Below are positions 9,091 to 19,700 of a DNA stretch of 64,000 bases, piece after piece. The first letter of the stretch is position 1, and every line of letters begins with the position of its first letter. The translations under genes were made by a program, and so were the position numbers. The notes beneath the pieces are model-generated. The model had not been told where the DNA came from. It did no database searches and worked only from the letters and a program-made list of their open reading frames with translations. The stretch lies in NCBI GenBank assembly GCA_021199295.1, contig JAJQII010000067.1, forward strand, positions 1 to 64,000, given 5' to 3'. The DNA comes from Clostridia bacterium (GTDB taxonomy: Bacteria; Bacillota; Clostridia; Christensenellales; Borkfalkiaceae).

Positions 9091-9119
9091 TTGAATTTTC
9101 CGTCACGATATTATATAAT
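9091..9119 (+). promoter_or_regulatory. Promoter of the large lipoprotein gene
   Basis: TTGAAT, a 17-base spacer, then TATAAT. The predicted start is near 9126, about 100 bases before the ATG. It may serve the following surface-protein genes as well, since no comparable promoter is seen before the subtilase gene. Confidence 0.6.
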
Positions 9120-9229
9120 ACTAAATGCGTAAAGTTTTGGGAATGGCGCATGCGTAGCCGTTCCCGTAACGTGTACGGCAGTACCGTTTGTTGTCTGCCT
9201 GAAAATTAATCCTGTAAGGGAGTTATAGA

Positions 9230-12200
9230 ATGAAGAAATATCTGATAATTTTGCTTTCGGTTATATGCGCTTGCTGCCTTATCGCCGCCTATGGTTGCAG
9301 TAAGGATGACGAGCATACCGAACATACGTGGGTTGCTACCGAAGAGACGGACGAAGACGGCAATGTCGTGTACGTCTGCTCTGAGTGCGGCGAAACGCAT
9401 ACGCATACCTTCAGCGAGACCGAGTATTCTTACGACGCCGAAGGGCACTGGCACACAGCCACCTGCACCGACGCGCATCCCGGTTACGAGCCTAAAAAGA
9501 GCTACCAGGCGCACAGCTACGAAGAAAACAGCACCGAATGCACCGTATGCGATTACGATTCTTCGGTAGACGCTACTTACAATATCGAATTTTCGTACTA
9601 CCAGTACGATTCTAACGGCGATATCGTATACGACAGCACGGGCAGCAGCTACGTAGAGGTAGGCGTGTTCTATACCGCGATAGAATCTTCCTCGGGGCTC
9701 ACGGTAGACGTGGATAACGGCGACACGGTTATGATAGGGGACGTTATCTCTTTCAGCGTTGCCAAGAGCGTTTACTGCTATTATACCGACGGCAACAGTT
9801 ACCCCGTTGCCAACGTCAACGACGAAGTGCTTACACCCGACGCTAACGGCGTTTATACGGTTACCATTGCAGAGGATATGCCTTCTGACGACGGCAACAT
9901 TATCATCTGGGTAAGCAACGTTGAAACGCGTGCCAGTGAAATAACGGGCACGGGCACGGAAAACGACCCTTACACCATCAACACGGTTACAGACTGGCTG
10001 TATTTTGCCAGCTTTATAAACAACAAAACTTACTACGGCGTAAGTTACAACATAGCTTACTGGGAGCTTACCTGCGACCTTGACTTCGAGGGCGAGGAAA
10101 TCTACGTAGTGGGCAACCTTTATTCCTCGTCTGTCGCGGCGTTTATGGGCAACTTCAACGGCAACGGGCACACGATATCTAACTTTGTGCTTACCAACGA
10201 AGTGTCGGGCTCTACGGGCGAGTACAGCACTTACTTAGGGCTTTTCGGCGCTGCGTCGGCTTATAACGGCGTTTCTGCCGTGATACAGGATTTACACCTT
10301 AAAGACTTTACAGTAAACGCAACCGTTTCCTCGTCGGGCACGACCAACGCGACCTCTACGACGGGCGGCGTGATAGCCGGCACTGTGGTAGGCTACGGCG
10401 TGGGCTTTAACCTTTTGAACTGCACTGCCGAAGGCGGCAAGATGACCGTTACGGGCAGCAGCGACTATTATTCTTACGTGGGCGGCCTTGTGGGCATTTT
10501 GCAGTCTTACGTAGACGAGGATAACAGCCTTGTATGCTATTCCTCGATGCAGTACTGTTCGGTAAGCAATACCGCCATAACAGGCTCGGGCGTAATTTAC
10601 GGGGCGGGCGGCCTTGTGGGCTACGCAATGCCTTACTCCGAGTCGGCATCGGTATATATCATAAACAGCTACGTAAGCGGTATTGACATTTTGTGCGGAA
10701 TGAACGCGGGCGGCATCGCGGGCGTTATAGGCAGGTATACCACCGTGCAGAACGCTTACGCAACTGGCAATATTATTGCGGCGGCGACGAGCAGCTATTA
10801 CGTGTCTGACTTCGAGGGCACTTCTCTCGATTCAAGGTATGCCAACGCGGGCGGCATAGTAGGCTATGCCGAAAACGACACGTTTATAGGCTATTGCTTC
10901 TTTGTGGGCGACACTGACGGCTCTTCTGCCACGGGTAATTACGTGCGTACGGGCAACATATACGGCAGTGCGGCGGCAGCTGGATTTGAAGAATACAGCG
11001 CCCTTGCGGTAACTACGATAAGCAATTTAAGCTCTTCAGAAGTTTCTGATTCCAAACTTAAAGAGATAGGCTGGTCAGAAGCCGACTGGGTATTCGGCAG
11101 CAGCACCTATCCCACAATAAACACCAACACGGTAAGCCGTGAATTTACTATAACTGTAAGCGTTGCGGGCGACAGCAGTGCGGGCGTAAGCGATACAACT
11201 AAAACCCTTACCGTAAACAGTGCAAGCACCTCTTACGTTTACATACCTATGTCTTACCGCTATCTGTTAAGCGATTTCTACACCTACGGTTACACTACAA
11301 CCGACAACGGCATAGAAATGTATATGCGTACGACAGACAGCTCAAATAATAACAACTGGCGCACATACGGCTACTATTTCGATTCATCTTACACGCAGCG
11401 CGTACCCTCGTGCTACATACCTATGGGCAATGTAACCATTTACGCTAAGTATGTGGATTGCTCGTCTATAATAAATAAGGAATATTACATAACAAGCAAC
11501 AACGTTACGGCAACGCTTACCCTTTCGGCAAACGGCTTGTACGAATACGAAGAAGGCGCTGTATACCTTACGGGCACTTACGAATACGACGGTACTACCA
11601 TAACGTTCTTAAGCTCACCGTTCTCAAGGCTGTCTTCCGACGCTACGGAAAACCAGGCTTCAAGCTACTACACGTTCTATGCCACGGTGGGATCTGACGG
11701 CAACCTTAACATATTCGACTGCACTTCGTCTACGTTTATCAACTCGTATGGCACTTCTTACGACTACCTTGCAAGGTTCTTCTCTTCGAGAGATCCGCTT
11801 ATAGCCGTAAGAGAGGATAACGCCCTTATTGCAGGCAAGTATTACCAGCGCAACGAAAACGGTACGGAAATATCAGACGGCTATGTAATTACGTTAGACA
11901 GAGACGGTACTGGTACATATACGCGCAGCGGCGGCACAAGCGGTAACGTTACATATACGATAAGCGGCAGCACTGTTACCGTAAAAATAGGTAATATTTC
12001 TTATACGACTACTACGGATACGCTTTCAGACGGAAAGATAACCTCGCTTACATACAACGGCACTACGCTTTACTTTACCGCTTACGACGACTTTGAAGGC
12101 ACGTGGGAGCAGGCAGGGCTTATCACCAAGACCTACACCTTCGACGGCAAGGGCGGCTGGACTTATACCTACGGCACGGAGGAGGCGAGCGGCACATATA

Positions 12201-13687
12201 CAGTTGATTCAACTACAGGCGTTGCAGAGTTTACCCGCAACGGCATAGACGTTGAAGTTACCATAAATTCCGACGGCACGCTCAGCGTGGTAGAAAACAG
12301 CGGGCTTTCAGTAGGGTACTACGCAGAGAACTCTTACGCGGGCGTATGGTATACCTATTCTTATAATGAAACGCGCTACACGCTCACCCTTAACGGCATC
12401 AACTCCAAGGGCTGGGGCGAGGCAGTTTACGAAGGAACTGACGGCTTCAGATACTACGCGTATTCTGCAGACACCATTTACGTATACTACGGCGACCTGC
12501 TGTACGCACAGCTTGCAATAGACAGCAAGGGCGTAATGACGGCGGTATTCTACAATTCGGATACCGAGGCATACGACATTGAATACACCTTCTACCAGTA
12601 CGACGCGTTCTACGGCAACTGGGTAGGCTCTACCGATACGTTAAAGTCGGTAAGCTTCAACGGCTTTGGTATGTACAACGTTGCAGAACCTGCCGATTCG
12701 AGCGAGAGGGCTGTTAAGGGCGTGGTTACCATAAACGGCAGCGATACCGCGGATTACACTGTAAATATGACAACGGGCGTTGCAACCTTTACCTATAACA
12801 GCGTTGAATACACCCTTACATACAACGAAAACACCAACGAAATAACCGTAACATATTCGGGCACAACGGCTACGCTTGCCGAACAGGATATGTATGCCGA
12901 CGTAACGTTCACCGACGATAACGGCAACACATACACGTTCGACGGCAGGGGCAACCTTGGCAACGGCGTTATTACCATAACCGCAAGCGACGGCTCAGAA
13001 ACCACTGCAAGCTATTCGGTAGATTCCGCAGGCGAAATTGCTATTACGTATTCAGATAGCTCTACCGCGACAATAAAATGCGGAAGCAGTGGCTACGTAT
13101 ATGTGGATGATAACAACAACGAAACCGCCCTTTATGTAGAAAACTCGTTCACGGGCGAATGGGCTATACAGGGCAAGTACACCGACCTTGTAATAGGCAA
13201 AATCAGGTATATAAGCGTCAGCGGCGACCCTGTTACAGTCAGCGGCACATATGGCGGCTCTAACGTAACTCTTTACTACAACGGCGAGATTATATATTTC
13301 TCTGTAAGTGAAGGCTCGGTAATCACTACCTATTATATAACGGCGCTTAAGAACGGGCTTGTGCTTTCTGAAACAGAAGACTACACCGACGAAGACAGCA
13401 ACAAGGCTTATATGACGGCGAAAGACTCCGTATACGGCACGTGGACCAATTCCGTATACGACACGCTTGTGTTCGACGGCGTTTCGGGCGGCAGATATAC
13501 CACCTACGGCAATGTAAAAGTTACCACAAACGGGGAAACTTCTACAGGCAAGTACTATATCAGCACGGAGACGGGCAAAGTAGTGGTATCGGTAGATTCA
13601 ACCACGTATTACTACACGCTCAGCACCACGTCTGCAGACGGGGCATATTCCGACGGCAACGGAAATTACCTTGTATTGGACGCTTAA
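9230..13687 (+). CDS. Large repeat-containing surface lipoprotein
   Basis: Exported lipoprotein of unknown function, 1485 aa. The signal peptide MKKYLIILLSVICACC ends at an atypical lipobox AAYGC (Cys23). Residues 35-115 hold short CxxC/HxH knuckles (VCSECGETHTHTF, CTVCDYDSS) like those often placed after lipoboxes in gut Firmicutes. Residues of about 245-630 contain GLUG-like beta-helix segments (GGVIAGTVVGYGVG, GGLVGYAMPY, GGIVGYAEND). The C-terminal half (from about residue 960) is at least six diverged repeats with a core pattern F-x-G-x-W ... F-D/N-G-x-G. The ATG has AAGGGAG upstream. A clear terminator follows. Its position before the subtilase and the Opp system suggests a role in binding polymers or peptides at the surface, which is inference. 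Confidence 0.85.
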   Translation: MKKYLIILLSVICACCLIAAYGCSKDDEHTEHTWVATEETDEDGNVVYVCSECGETHTHTFSETEYSYDAEGHWHTATCTDAHPGYEPKKSYQAHSYEENSTECTVCDYDSSVDATYNIEFSYYQYDSNGDIVYDSTGSSYVEVGVFYTAIESSSGLTVDVDNGDTVMIGDVISFSVAKSVYCYYTDGNSYPVANVNDEVLTPDANGVYTVTIAEDMPSDDGNIIIWVSNVETRASEITGTGTENDPYTINTVTDWLYFASFINNKTYYGVSYNIAYWELTCDLDFEGEEIYVVGNLYSSSVAAFMGNFNGNGHTISNFVLTNEVSGSTGEYSTYLGLFGAASAYNGVSAVIQDLHLKDFTVNATVSSSGTTNATSTTGGVIAGTVVGYGVGFNLLNCTAEGGKMTVTGSSDYYSYVGGLVGILQSYVDEDNSLVCYSSMQYCSVSNTAITGSGVIYGAGGLVGYAMPYSESASVYIINSYVSGIDILCGMNAGGIAGVIGRYTTVQNAYATGNIIAAATSSYYVSDFEGTSLDSRYANAGGIVGYAENDTFIGYCFFVGDTDGSSATGNYVRTGNIYGSAAAAGFEEYSALAVTTISNLSSSEVSDSKLKEIGWSEADWVFGSSTYPTINTNTVSREFTITVSVAGDSSAGVSDTTKTLTVNSASTSYVYIPMSYRYLLSDFYTYGYTTTDNGIEMYMRTTDSSNNNNWRTYGYYFDSSYTQRVPSCYIPMGNVTIYAKYVDCSSIINKEYYITSNNVTATLTLSANGLYEYEEGAVYLTGTYEYDGTTITFLSSPFSRLSSDATENQASSYYTFYATVGSDGNLNIFDCTSSTFINSYGTSYDYLARFFSSRDPLIAVREDNALIAGKYYQRNENGTEISDGYVITLDRDGTGTYTRSGGTSGNVTYTISGSTVTVKIGNISYTTTTDTLSDGKITSLTYNGTTLYFTAYDDFEGTWEQAGLITKTYTFDGKGGWTYTYGTEEASGTYTVDSTTGVAEFTRNGIDVEVTINSDGTLSVVENSGLSVGYYAENSYAGVWYTYSYNETRYTLTLNGINSKGWGEAVYEGTDGFRYYAYSADTIYVYYGDLLYAQLAIDSKGVMTAVFYNSDTEAYDIEYTFYQYDAFYGNWVGSTDTLKSVSFNGFGMYNVAEPADSSERAVKGVVTINGSDTADYTVNMTTGVATFTYNSVEYTLTYNENTNEITVTYSGTTATLAEQDMYADVTFTDDNGNTYTFDGRGNLGNGVITITASDGSETTASYSVDSAGEIAITYSDSSTATIKCGSSGYVYVDDNNNETALYVENSFTGEWAIQGKYTDLVIGKIRYISVSGDPVTVSGTYGGSNVTLYYNGEIIYFSVSEGSVITTYYITALKNGLVLSETEDYTDEDSNKAYMTAKDSVYGTWTNSVYDTLVFDGVSGGRYTTYGNVKVTTNGETSTGKYYISTETGKVVVSVDSTTYYYTLSTTSADGAYSDGNGNYLVLDA

Positions 13688-13700
13688 ACTACTATAACAG

Positions 13701-13738
13701 TGCAGAAAGGGCTAAATTCGCCCTTTCTGCAATCGCTT
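13701..13738 (+). terminator. Terminator after the 1485-aa lipoprotein gene
   Basis: A 12-base-pair perfect stem (TGCAGAAAGGGC with its complement) and a 7-base loop are followed by ATCGCTTTT. The T-run is interrupted, so some read-through into the subtilase gene is possible. Confidence 0.65.
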
Positions 13739-13791
13739 TTAATAAATCAAGAAAAAATGTGCAGGTTTAAACCGTACAAAAGGGATGGCTT

Positions 13792-16700
13792 ATGAAATTC
13801 AGGTCAAGATTTTTTTGGGAAGAGATGAAAAAGTTTGCTTGTCTGTTCCTGGCAATTGTGCTTGTGTTGTCGCTTACCGTAGGCGACTACACGGGGTTGT
13901 CTTTAGGCGAGGCAGACGCTTCCGCAGAAACTACAAGCACCACCGTGTCTTATTCAGACGTTACGGGCAGTATGAATTTTTCCGACTTGCAGGTGTCTAA
14001 TTTCTCCTCTTCAGTACTCACGGGAACAAGTTCGTCAACTACTTCCACATACGAGACTATGACTGTATTGGTAAGTTTTTCGGATGATTCTATGCTCGAC
14101 GCCGCCGACGGTACAAGTATAGAAAAATACGAAACTACTACCGAAGGCAAAAAGACTGCTGAAAACATAGAAGAAGTGCAAAAGAAGTTTTACCAGTCGC
14201 TTTCAAGCGAGGGTATAGCTTACGAAAAGGTTTACAGTTATAAGAACATAGACAACGCTGTCGCTATAGAAATCGATACTTCTTACGTTTCTGACATAAA
14301 GGAAATGGAAGGGGTAGATAGCGTTGTAATATGCGAAACTTATTCCAAACCCGAAACAACCGAAACCACTTCTACCTCGTCAACCACAAACGCCACCAGC
14401 GTTTACGCTACGGGCGTTTACGATTCTTCTAAATATGTAGAAGACTACGGCGGCAAGGGCATGACGGTAGCTATTCTTGATACAGGTCTTGACTACACGC
14501 ACGAGGCTTTCCGTTTGACGGACGACACCAACGATTATTATTATGCATATTCGCAAGAGTTTAAAGCAAATGTGAAGTGGACAAAAGATGATATCTCTAA
14601 CATAATGGCGGATAGTGAAAATTACCACCTTCACGCAAGCGGCGACGTATATGTAAGCGAAAAAGTTCCCTTCGCGTTCGACTATTCTGATAACGATACC
14701 GACGTTTACCCTTCGTATTCTAATCACGGCACGCACGTTGCAGGTATTATTGCGGGCAGGTCTGCCTACTATACCAACAGCGACGGCGAGATAGTGTATA
14801 AAGACGGTTACAACGCCGACAATACTTATGAATACACAACCTCTGACGGTTACACACAGATATTCACCGATAGCAGCTGCAGTACGCTTGCGACTGAAGA
14901 ATTTATAGGCGTTGCGCCCTATGCGCAGCTTGTTATCTGCAAGGTGTTCACTGACGACCTTGACAGCACGGATATAGGCGGCGCTACTACCGAAGATATA
15001 CTTGCAGCCCTTGAAGACTGCGTAGAGCTTGGCGTAGACGTTATAAATATGTCCCTCGGTTCTACAAACGGCTTCTCTTCTACCAACGACGGCGACGACG
15101 AGGGCGCGTATATGGAGAAAGTCTATTCGTCGATAGGCGAGCATGGCATCAGCCTTGTTGTTGCCGCTTCTAACGACTATTCTTCGGGCTACGGCTCTAA
15201 CTTTGGTACAAACCTTGCCTCTAACCCCGACTCGGGCACGGTAGGCTCGCCCTCTACATATTCAAGCGCTATATCAGTTGCAAGTATCAGCGGTAAAAAG
15301 AGCCAGTACCTTGTGGCAAACGCCGGCACAGATAACGAAACTTCCGTTTACTTCCGCCAGTCTGCCGACGAAAACAGCGTAGACTACGATTTTGTTGAAC
15401 AGATGCTGGAGCTGGGGGCGAATAATAACTATTACACTACCTACTACGACTCAGAGTCAGGAACGCAAGTTCAGACCCTGCTTATAAAATATGTGGTAAT
15501 CCCCGGCGTGGGACAAACCACAAGCTATACACAAACTATTAAAAACATCATTTCGCAGGCGCATGCCGACGGCTATCTTATAGTCGCCCTTGTAAAGCGT
15601 GGCACTAATACCTTCCAGGATAAGGTAGAAAACGCTATGAACGCGGGCGTGGACGGCGTTTTGGTATATAACAACGTCGCGGGCGAAATTAAAATGACAA
15701 TAGGCGATATCGAAGATCCTATTCCCGCGATATCCACCACACAGGTTACAGGTCAGGCGCTTGTAGACGGCGCTACCAATTACGAAGGTTACCTTACCAT
15801 ATCCACAGCTTACGAGGCAGGCCCGTTTATGAGCGACTTCTCGAGCTGGGGCGTAACTTCTGACCTTAAGTTAAAGCCCGAAATTACCGCGCACGGCGGC
15901 GAGATAACTTCTTCCGTCCCCGGCGGCTATACCGAAATGAGCGGTACTTCTATGGCAACGCCCAACGTTTCGGGATTGATGGCTAACATATTAAGCTACA
16001 TAAAACAAAATTACGACACGACTTTTGCATCGGTATTTACAGATAGCGCTACGAAAGAAATAACCTACAGCCAGAAGACGGCGACTGAGCTTGCCTACCA
16101 GCTTATGATGAGCACGGCAACCATAGTGTACGATTCGGACGGGCTGCCATACTCGCCCAGAAAGCAGGGCGCGGGGCTTGCCAGCCTGGATAATCTGGTT
16201 TCCACAAACGCGTACCTTTACACCAAAGATGAGACGGTAAAAAGCGCCCACGGCGATTACATCGTGGATACGGGAGGCCGCCCCAAGATAGAGCTTGGCG
16301 AAGACGAAAACAAGGTGGGCGAGTACACGCTTAAATTCTACTTTAAAAATGTAAGCGGCGGAGATATGAGCTTTACGTTGAACACAATGTTCTTTACCGA
16401 AAGCCTCTCCTTAGACGGGCTTGCCGTTGCCGAACAGGCTTACACACTTGAAGGGCAGAGCAGCGCCGTATGGACTATAAACGGGCAGACCTATTCTAAC
16501 GGCGATACCGTAACATTTGCGTCGGGCGATACGGAAATTTATGTAACGCTTACGCTTACCGCCGCAGACAAGGCATACCTTGACGCAAGCTTTGTAAACG
16601 GTATGTTTGTAGAAGGCTTTTTACAGCTTGAATCTACAACCGACAGTCAGTGCGACCTTTCTATACCCTTTATGGGCTTCTACGGCGACTGGGAATCAGC

Positions 16701-19700
16701 ACCCATGCTCGATTACGACGCCTACGAAATTGCCGAGATAGAGGCAGATACTTCTATAGACGACGAGGAAAAGGCTTCTGAAACGGTATGGGCAACGCAG
16801 GCTTACACAATGTATTGGAACGAAAGCTACGTTCTGCCCATGGGCAGCTTCCTGTACTCGCAGGACGAAGACGCCACCCAGATTTACGCCAGCGAGGAAT
16901 ATTGCGCCGTATCCTGCTATAACGACGAGACGGCAGACAGCAGTAATTCTTCGAGCTATATGACCTCTTACGCCATAAAGGGACTGTACGCAGGACTTTT
17001 AAGGAACGCAAAATACGTAACCGTAACCATGACCGACGCCACCACGGGCGAGGAAATTTACACCAAGGTTGTTTACCGTGTGGGCAAGGCGGTTGCAGGC
17101 GGCGGCTCGGCTTCCCCCGCGTACGTAAAGTTAGAGCTTACCCCTGAAGAACTGGGGCTTGTGGAAAACGGCACGTACAGGCTGGAATTTAACTTCTTCT
17201 TCCAGTCTATGGACGAGGAGATTACCGAAGATAACACCTTCTCGTTCAGCTTTACGGTAGACTATACCGCTCCCGTGTTAGAGGACGTGCGTATACGATA
17301 CGAAGATTACAACGATACAAACGGCAACGCGCAGCAACACGTTTACCTTGACCTTGACGTATACGACAACCATTACGCCATGGCGGTACTGCTGTGCTAT
17401 TACGATAAAAAAGTAACTACCAACGACGAGGGCGACACCGTAACTGAAAACCAGCTTGTGCTTGCCACCGACTACGTAACCCCCGTATATAACGCGGTAA
17501 AGAACGGCACTACAACGGTCACTATACAAATAGACGACCTTATGGATCTTATAAAAGAAGGGCGCGAGTTTTATGTGGAAATAGACGACTACGCTCTTAA
17601 CCACTCTATATATAAGCTCAGCATAAACACGGCAACGTCTTCGGTACTGCCCGATACGTTCTCGGTAAGCGGAGCTACGGCAGATTCCAAAACTTCTACC
17701 GTTACAACGTCGTTCAACGACAGCGGCGAGCTTTGCGTAACGCTCGGCAGGCTGGATACCTGCACCGTTTCGCTTGACTACGACACCGAAACTTATTCTT
17801 CTGCAAACCTTTCCAACTTCACCTGGAGCGTAATTTCAGGTAAAGGTTATGTGGATGTCCAGAACGGGCAGATAGTCGGTCTTAAAGCGGGCAGCGGCGT
17901 AATTACCGTCGCGGGCGCTGGCGGCGAGGCTTACAAAATAAACGTGACCGTAACCGAAAGCACCAAAACTTTGAGCATTACGGGTATGTCGTTCGGGACT
18001 ATATTCAACGCATCAGACGTGCCTGTGCAGGCAAGCGGCGTTGTAGAGGTAAATATAGACCAGGATATCACTCTCGAAGTGCAGTACGATCCCTGGTATT
18101 ACACATCGGTAAACGAGGTAAGCCTTGAATGGTCTTCTTCAGATACCAGCGTTGCCACTGTAGACAGCAACGGCAACGTAACTTTAAAGAAGAAGGGCTC
18201 GGCTATAATTACGGCAACGGCAGACGGCAAGGCGGCGTACACCACGTCGGTAACCTTAAGCGTGCAAGAGCCGTTCACCGTCTCGAGCATGTCGCTCACC
18301 GATTACACGGGCGCGGGCGGGGTGGTTTATATCCCCACCGATATGAACATAACATCTATCGGCGAAGAGGCGTTTAAAGATAACACCGATATCACGGCGG
18401 TTATTATACCTAAATCGGTAACCTCTATCGGCAAAAAGGCGTTCTACGGCTGCACCAACCTTAAATACGTGTTCTTTGTAGACGTAACCACGCAAGACGT
18501 AGCCGACGCCGAACTTACCCTTATAAATGCCGAGGCATTCGAAGGCTGTACTTCGCTCGAATACGTAGACTTCAGCAACTGCAAAACGTTTACCGTTGCC
18601 AAATACGCGTTCTCTGGCTGTACCAACCTTAAAGTTATAAAGGGCATAGAAAATATGGGTACGGCGTACGACGGCGTGTTCGAGGGCTGCACAAGCCTTG
18701 TGGGTTCGCTCTCGGCGGATAGCAGTGTAAACCTTGTAAATTCCATAACCTATTACGACGGCTCAACGCTGTACGAAGATATAGACGGGCTTACAACGCT
18801 TGTCAAGAGTACCTCTGCAGGCAGCATGTCCGACGTGACTTTGAACTTAAGCGAAAGCGCTACGTCAAGCACCACTTCAGCAACCTGTGTAATCAATATC
18901 AATTCTATGGATTACATGGCAAACGGTACTAATAATACCCTGGATATAACGGGCTTGCACGTAAGCGGCAGCGGCGTGTTCAGCGATTGCGATTCGGTAA
19001 CAAACATATCGATGGGTGAGTTTACCTCGCTCGGCTATGCAATGTTCTGCGGCTGCGAGGGCATAACGGATGTGACTATCAAGACGGCTGACGTGGGCGC
19101 GTACGCGTTCTACGACTGCGTAAATTTAGGGACGGTAACGTTCTCAGGCGTAAAAAACGGCACTATAGGCAGGTATGCCTTTGCCGCCAGCGACGAGTTC
19201 GGTCTGACTACGGTTACGTTTAATGATGACGTTACAATAAGCTCAATAGGCGACTACGCGTTCAGCTATAGCTGGATATCAGAATTCTCATTGCCTTCAG
19301 GGCTCACCAGCCTGGGCGAAGATCTGTTCTACGGCGGCAAGCTCAATGAACTTGTAATTACTACGGATATATCCGACGTAACGTTCACGGGCACTACGTT
19401 TGCCAGCGTAAACAATATTACTTTAGGTGACGTTAGTTTATATGAAGCTGTTGAAGCCCTTGTAGTAGAAAACAATATATTATATAACAAAGACAAAACC
19501 AAGGTTATACTTGCACTGAATAAGCAGTCAAGCTACGAGATAGCGGCGGACGTTACCGAAATCGGCAACTACGCGTTCAGCGGCAACACCTCGCTTACAA
19601 GCGTAACTATACCCGATAAAGTTAAAACCATAGGCGAAAGCGCGTTCTATAATTGCACCTCGCTTGCAAACGTGACCATACCTGATAGCGTAAAAACAAT

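Noticed and set aside
9206-10171. 321-aa ORF antisense to the large lipoprotein gene
   Set aside because: Shadow of the regular codon pattern of the real gene; no start signal or recognisable domain.
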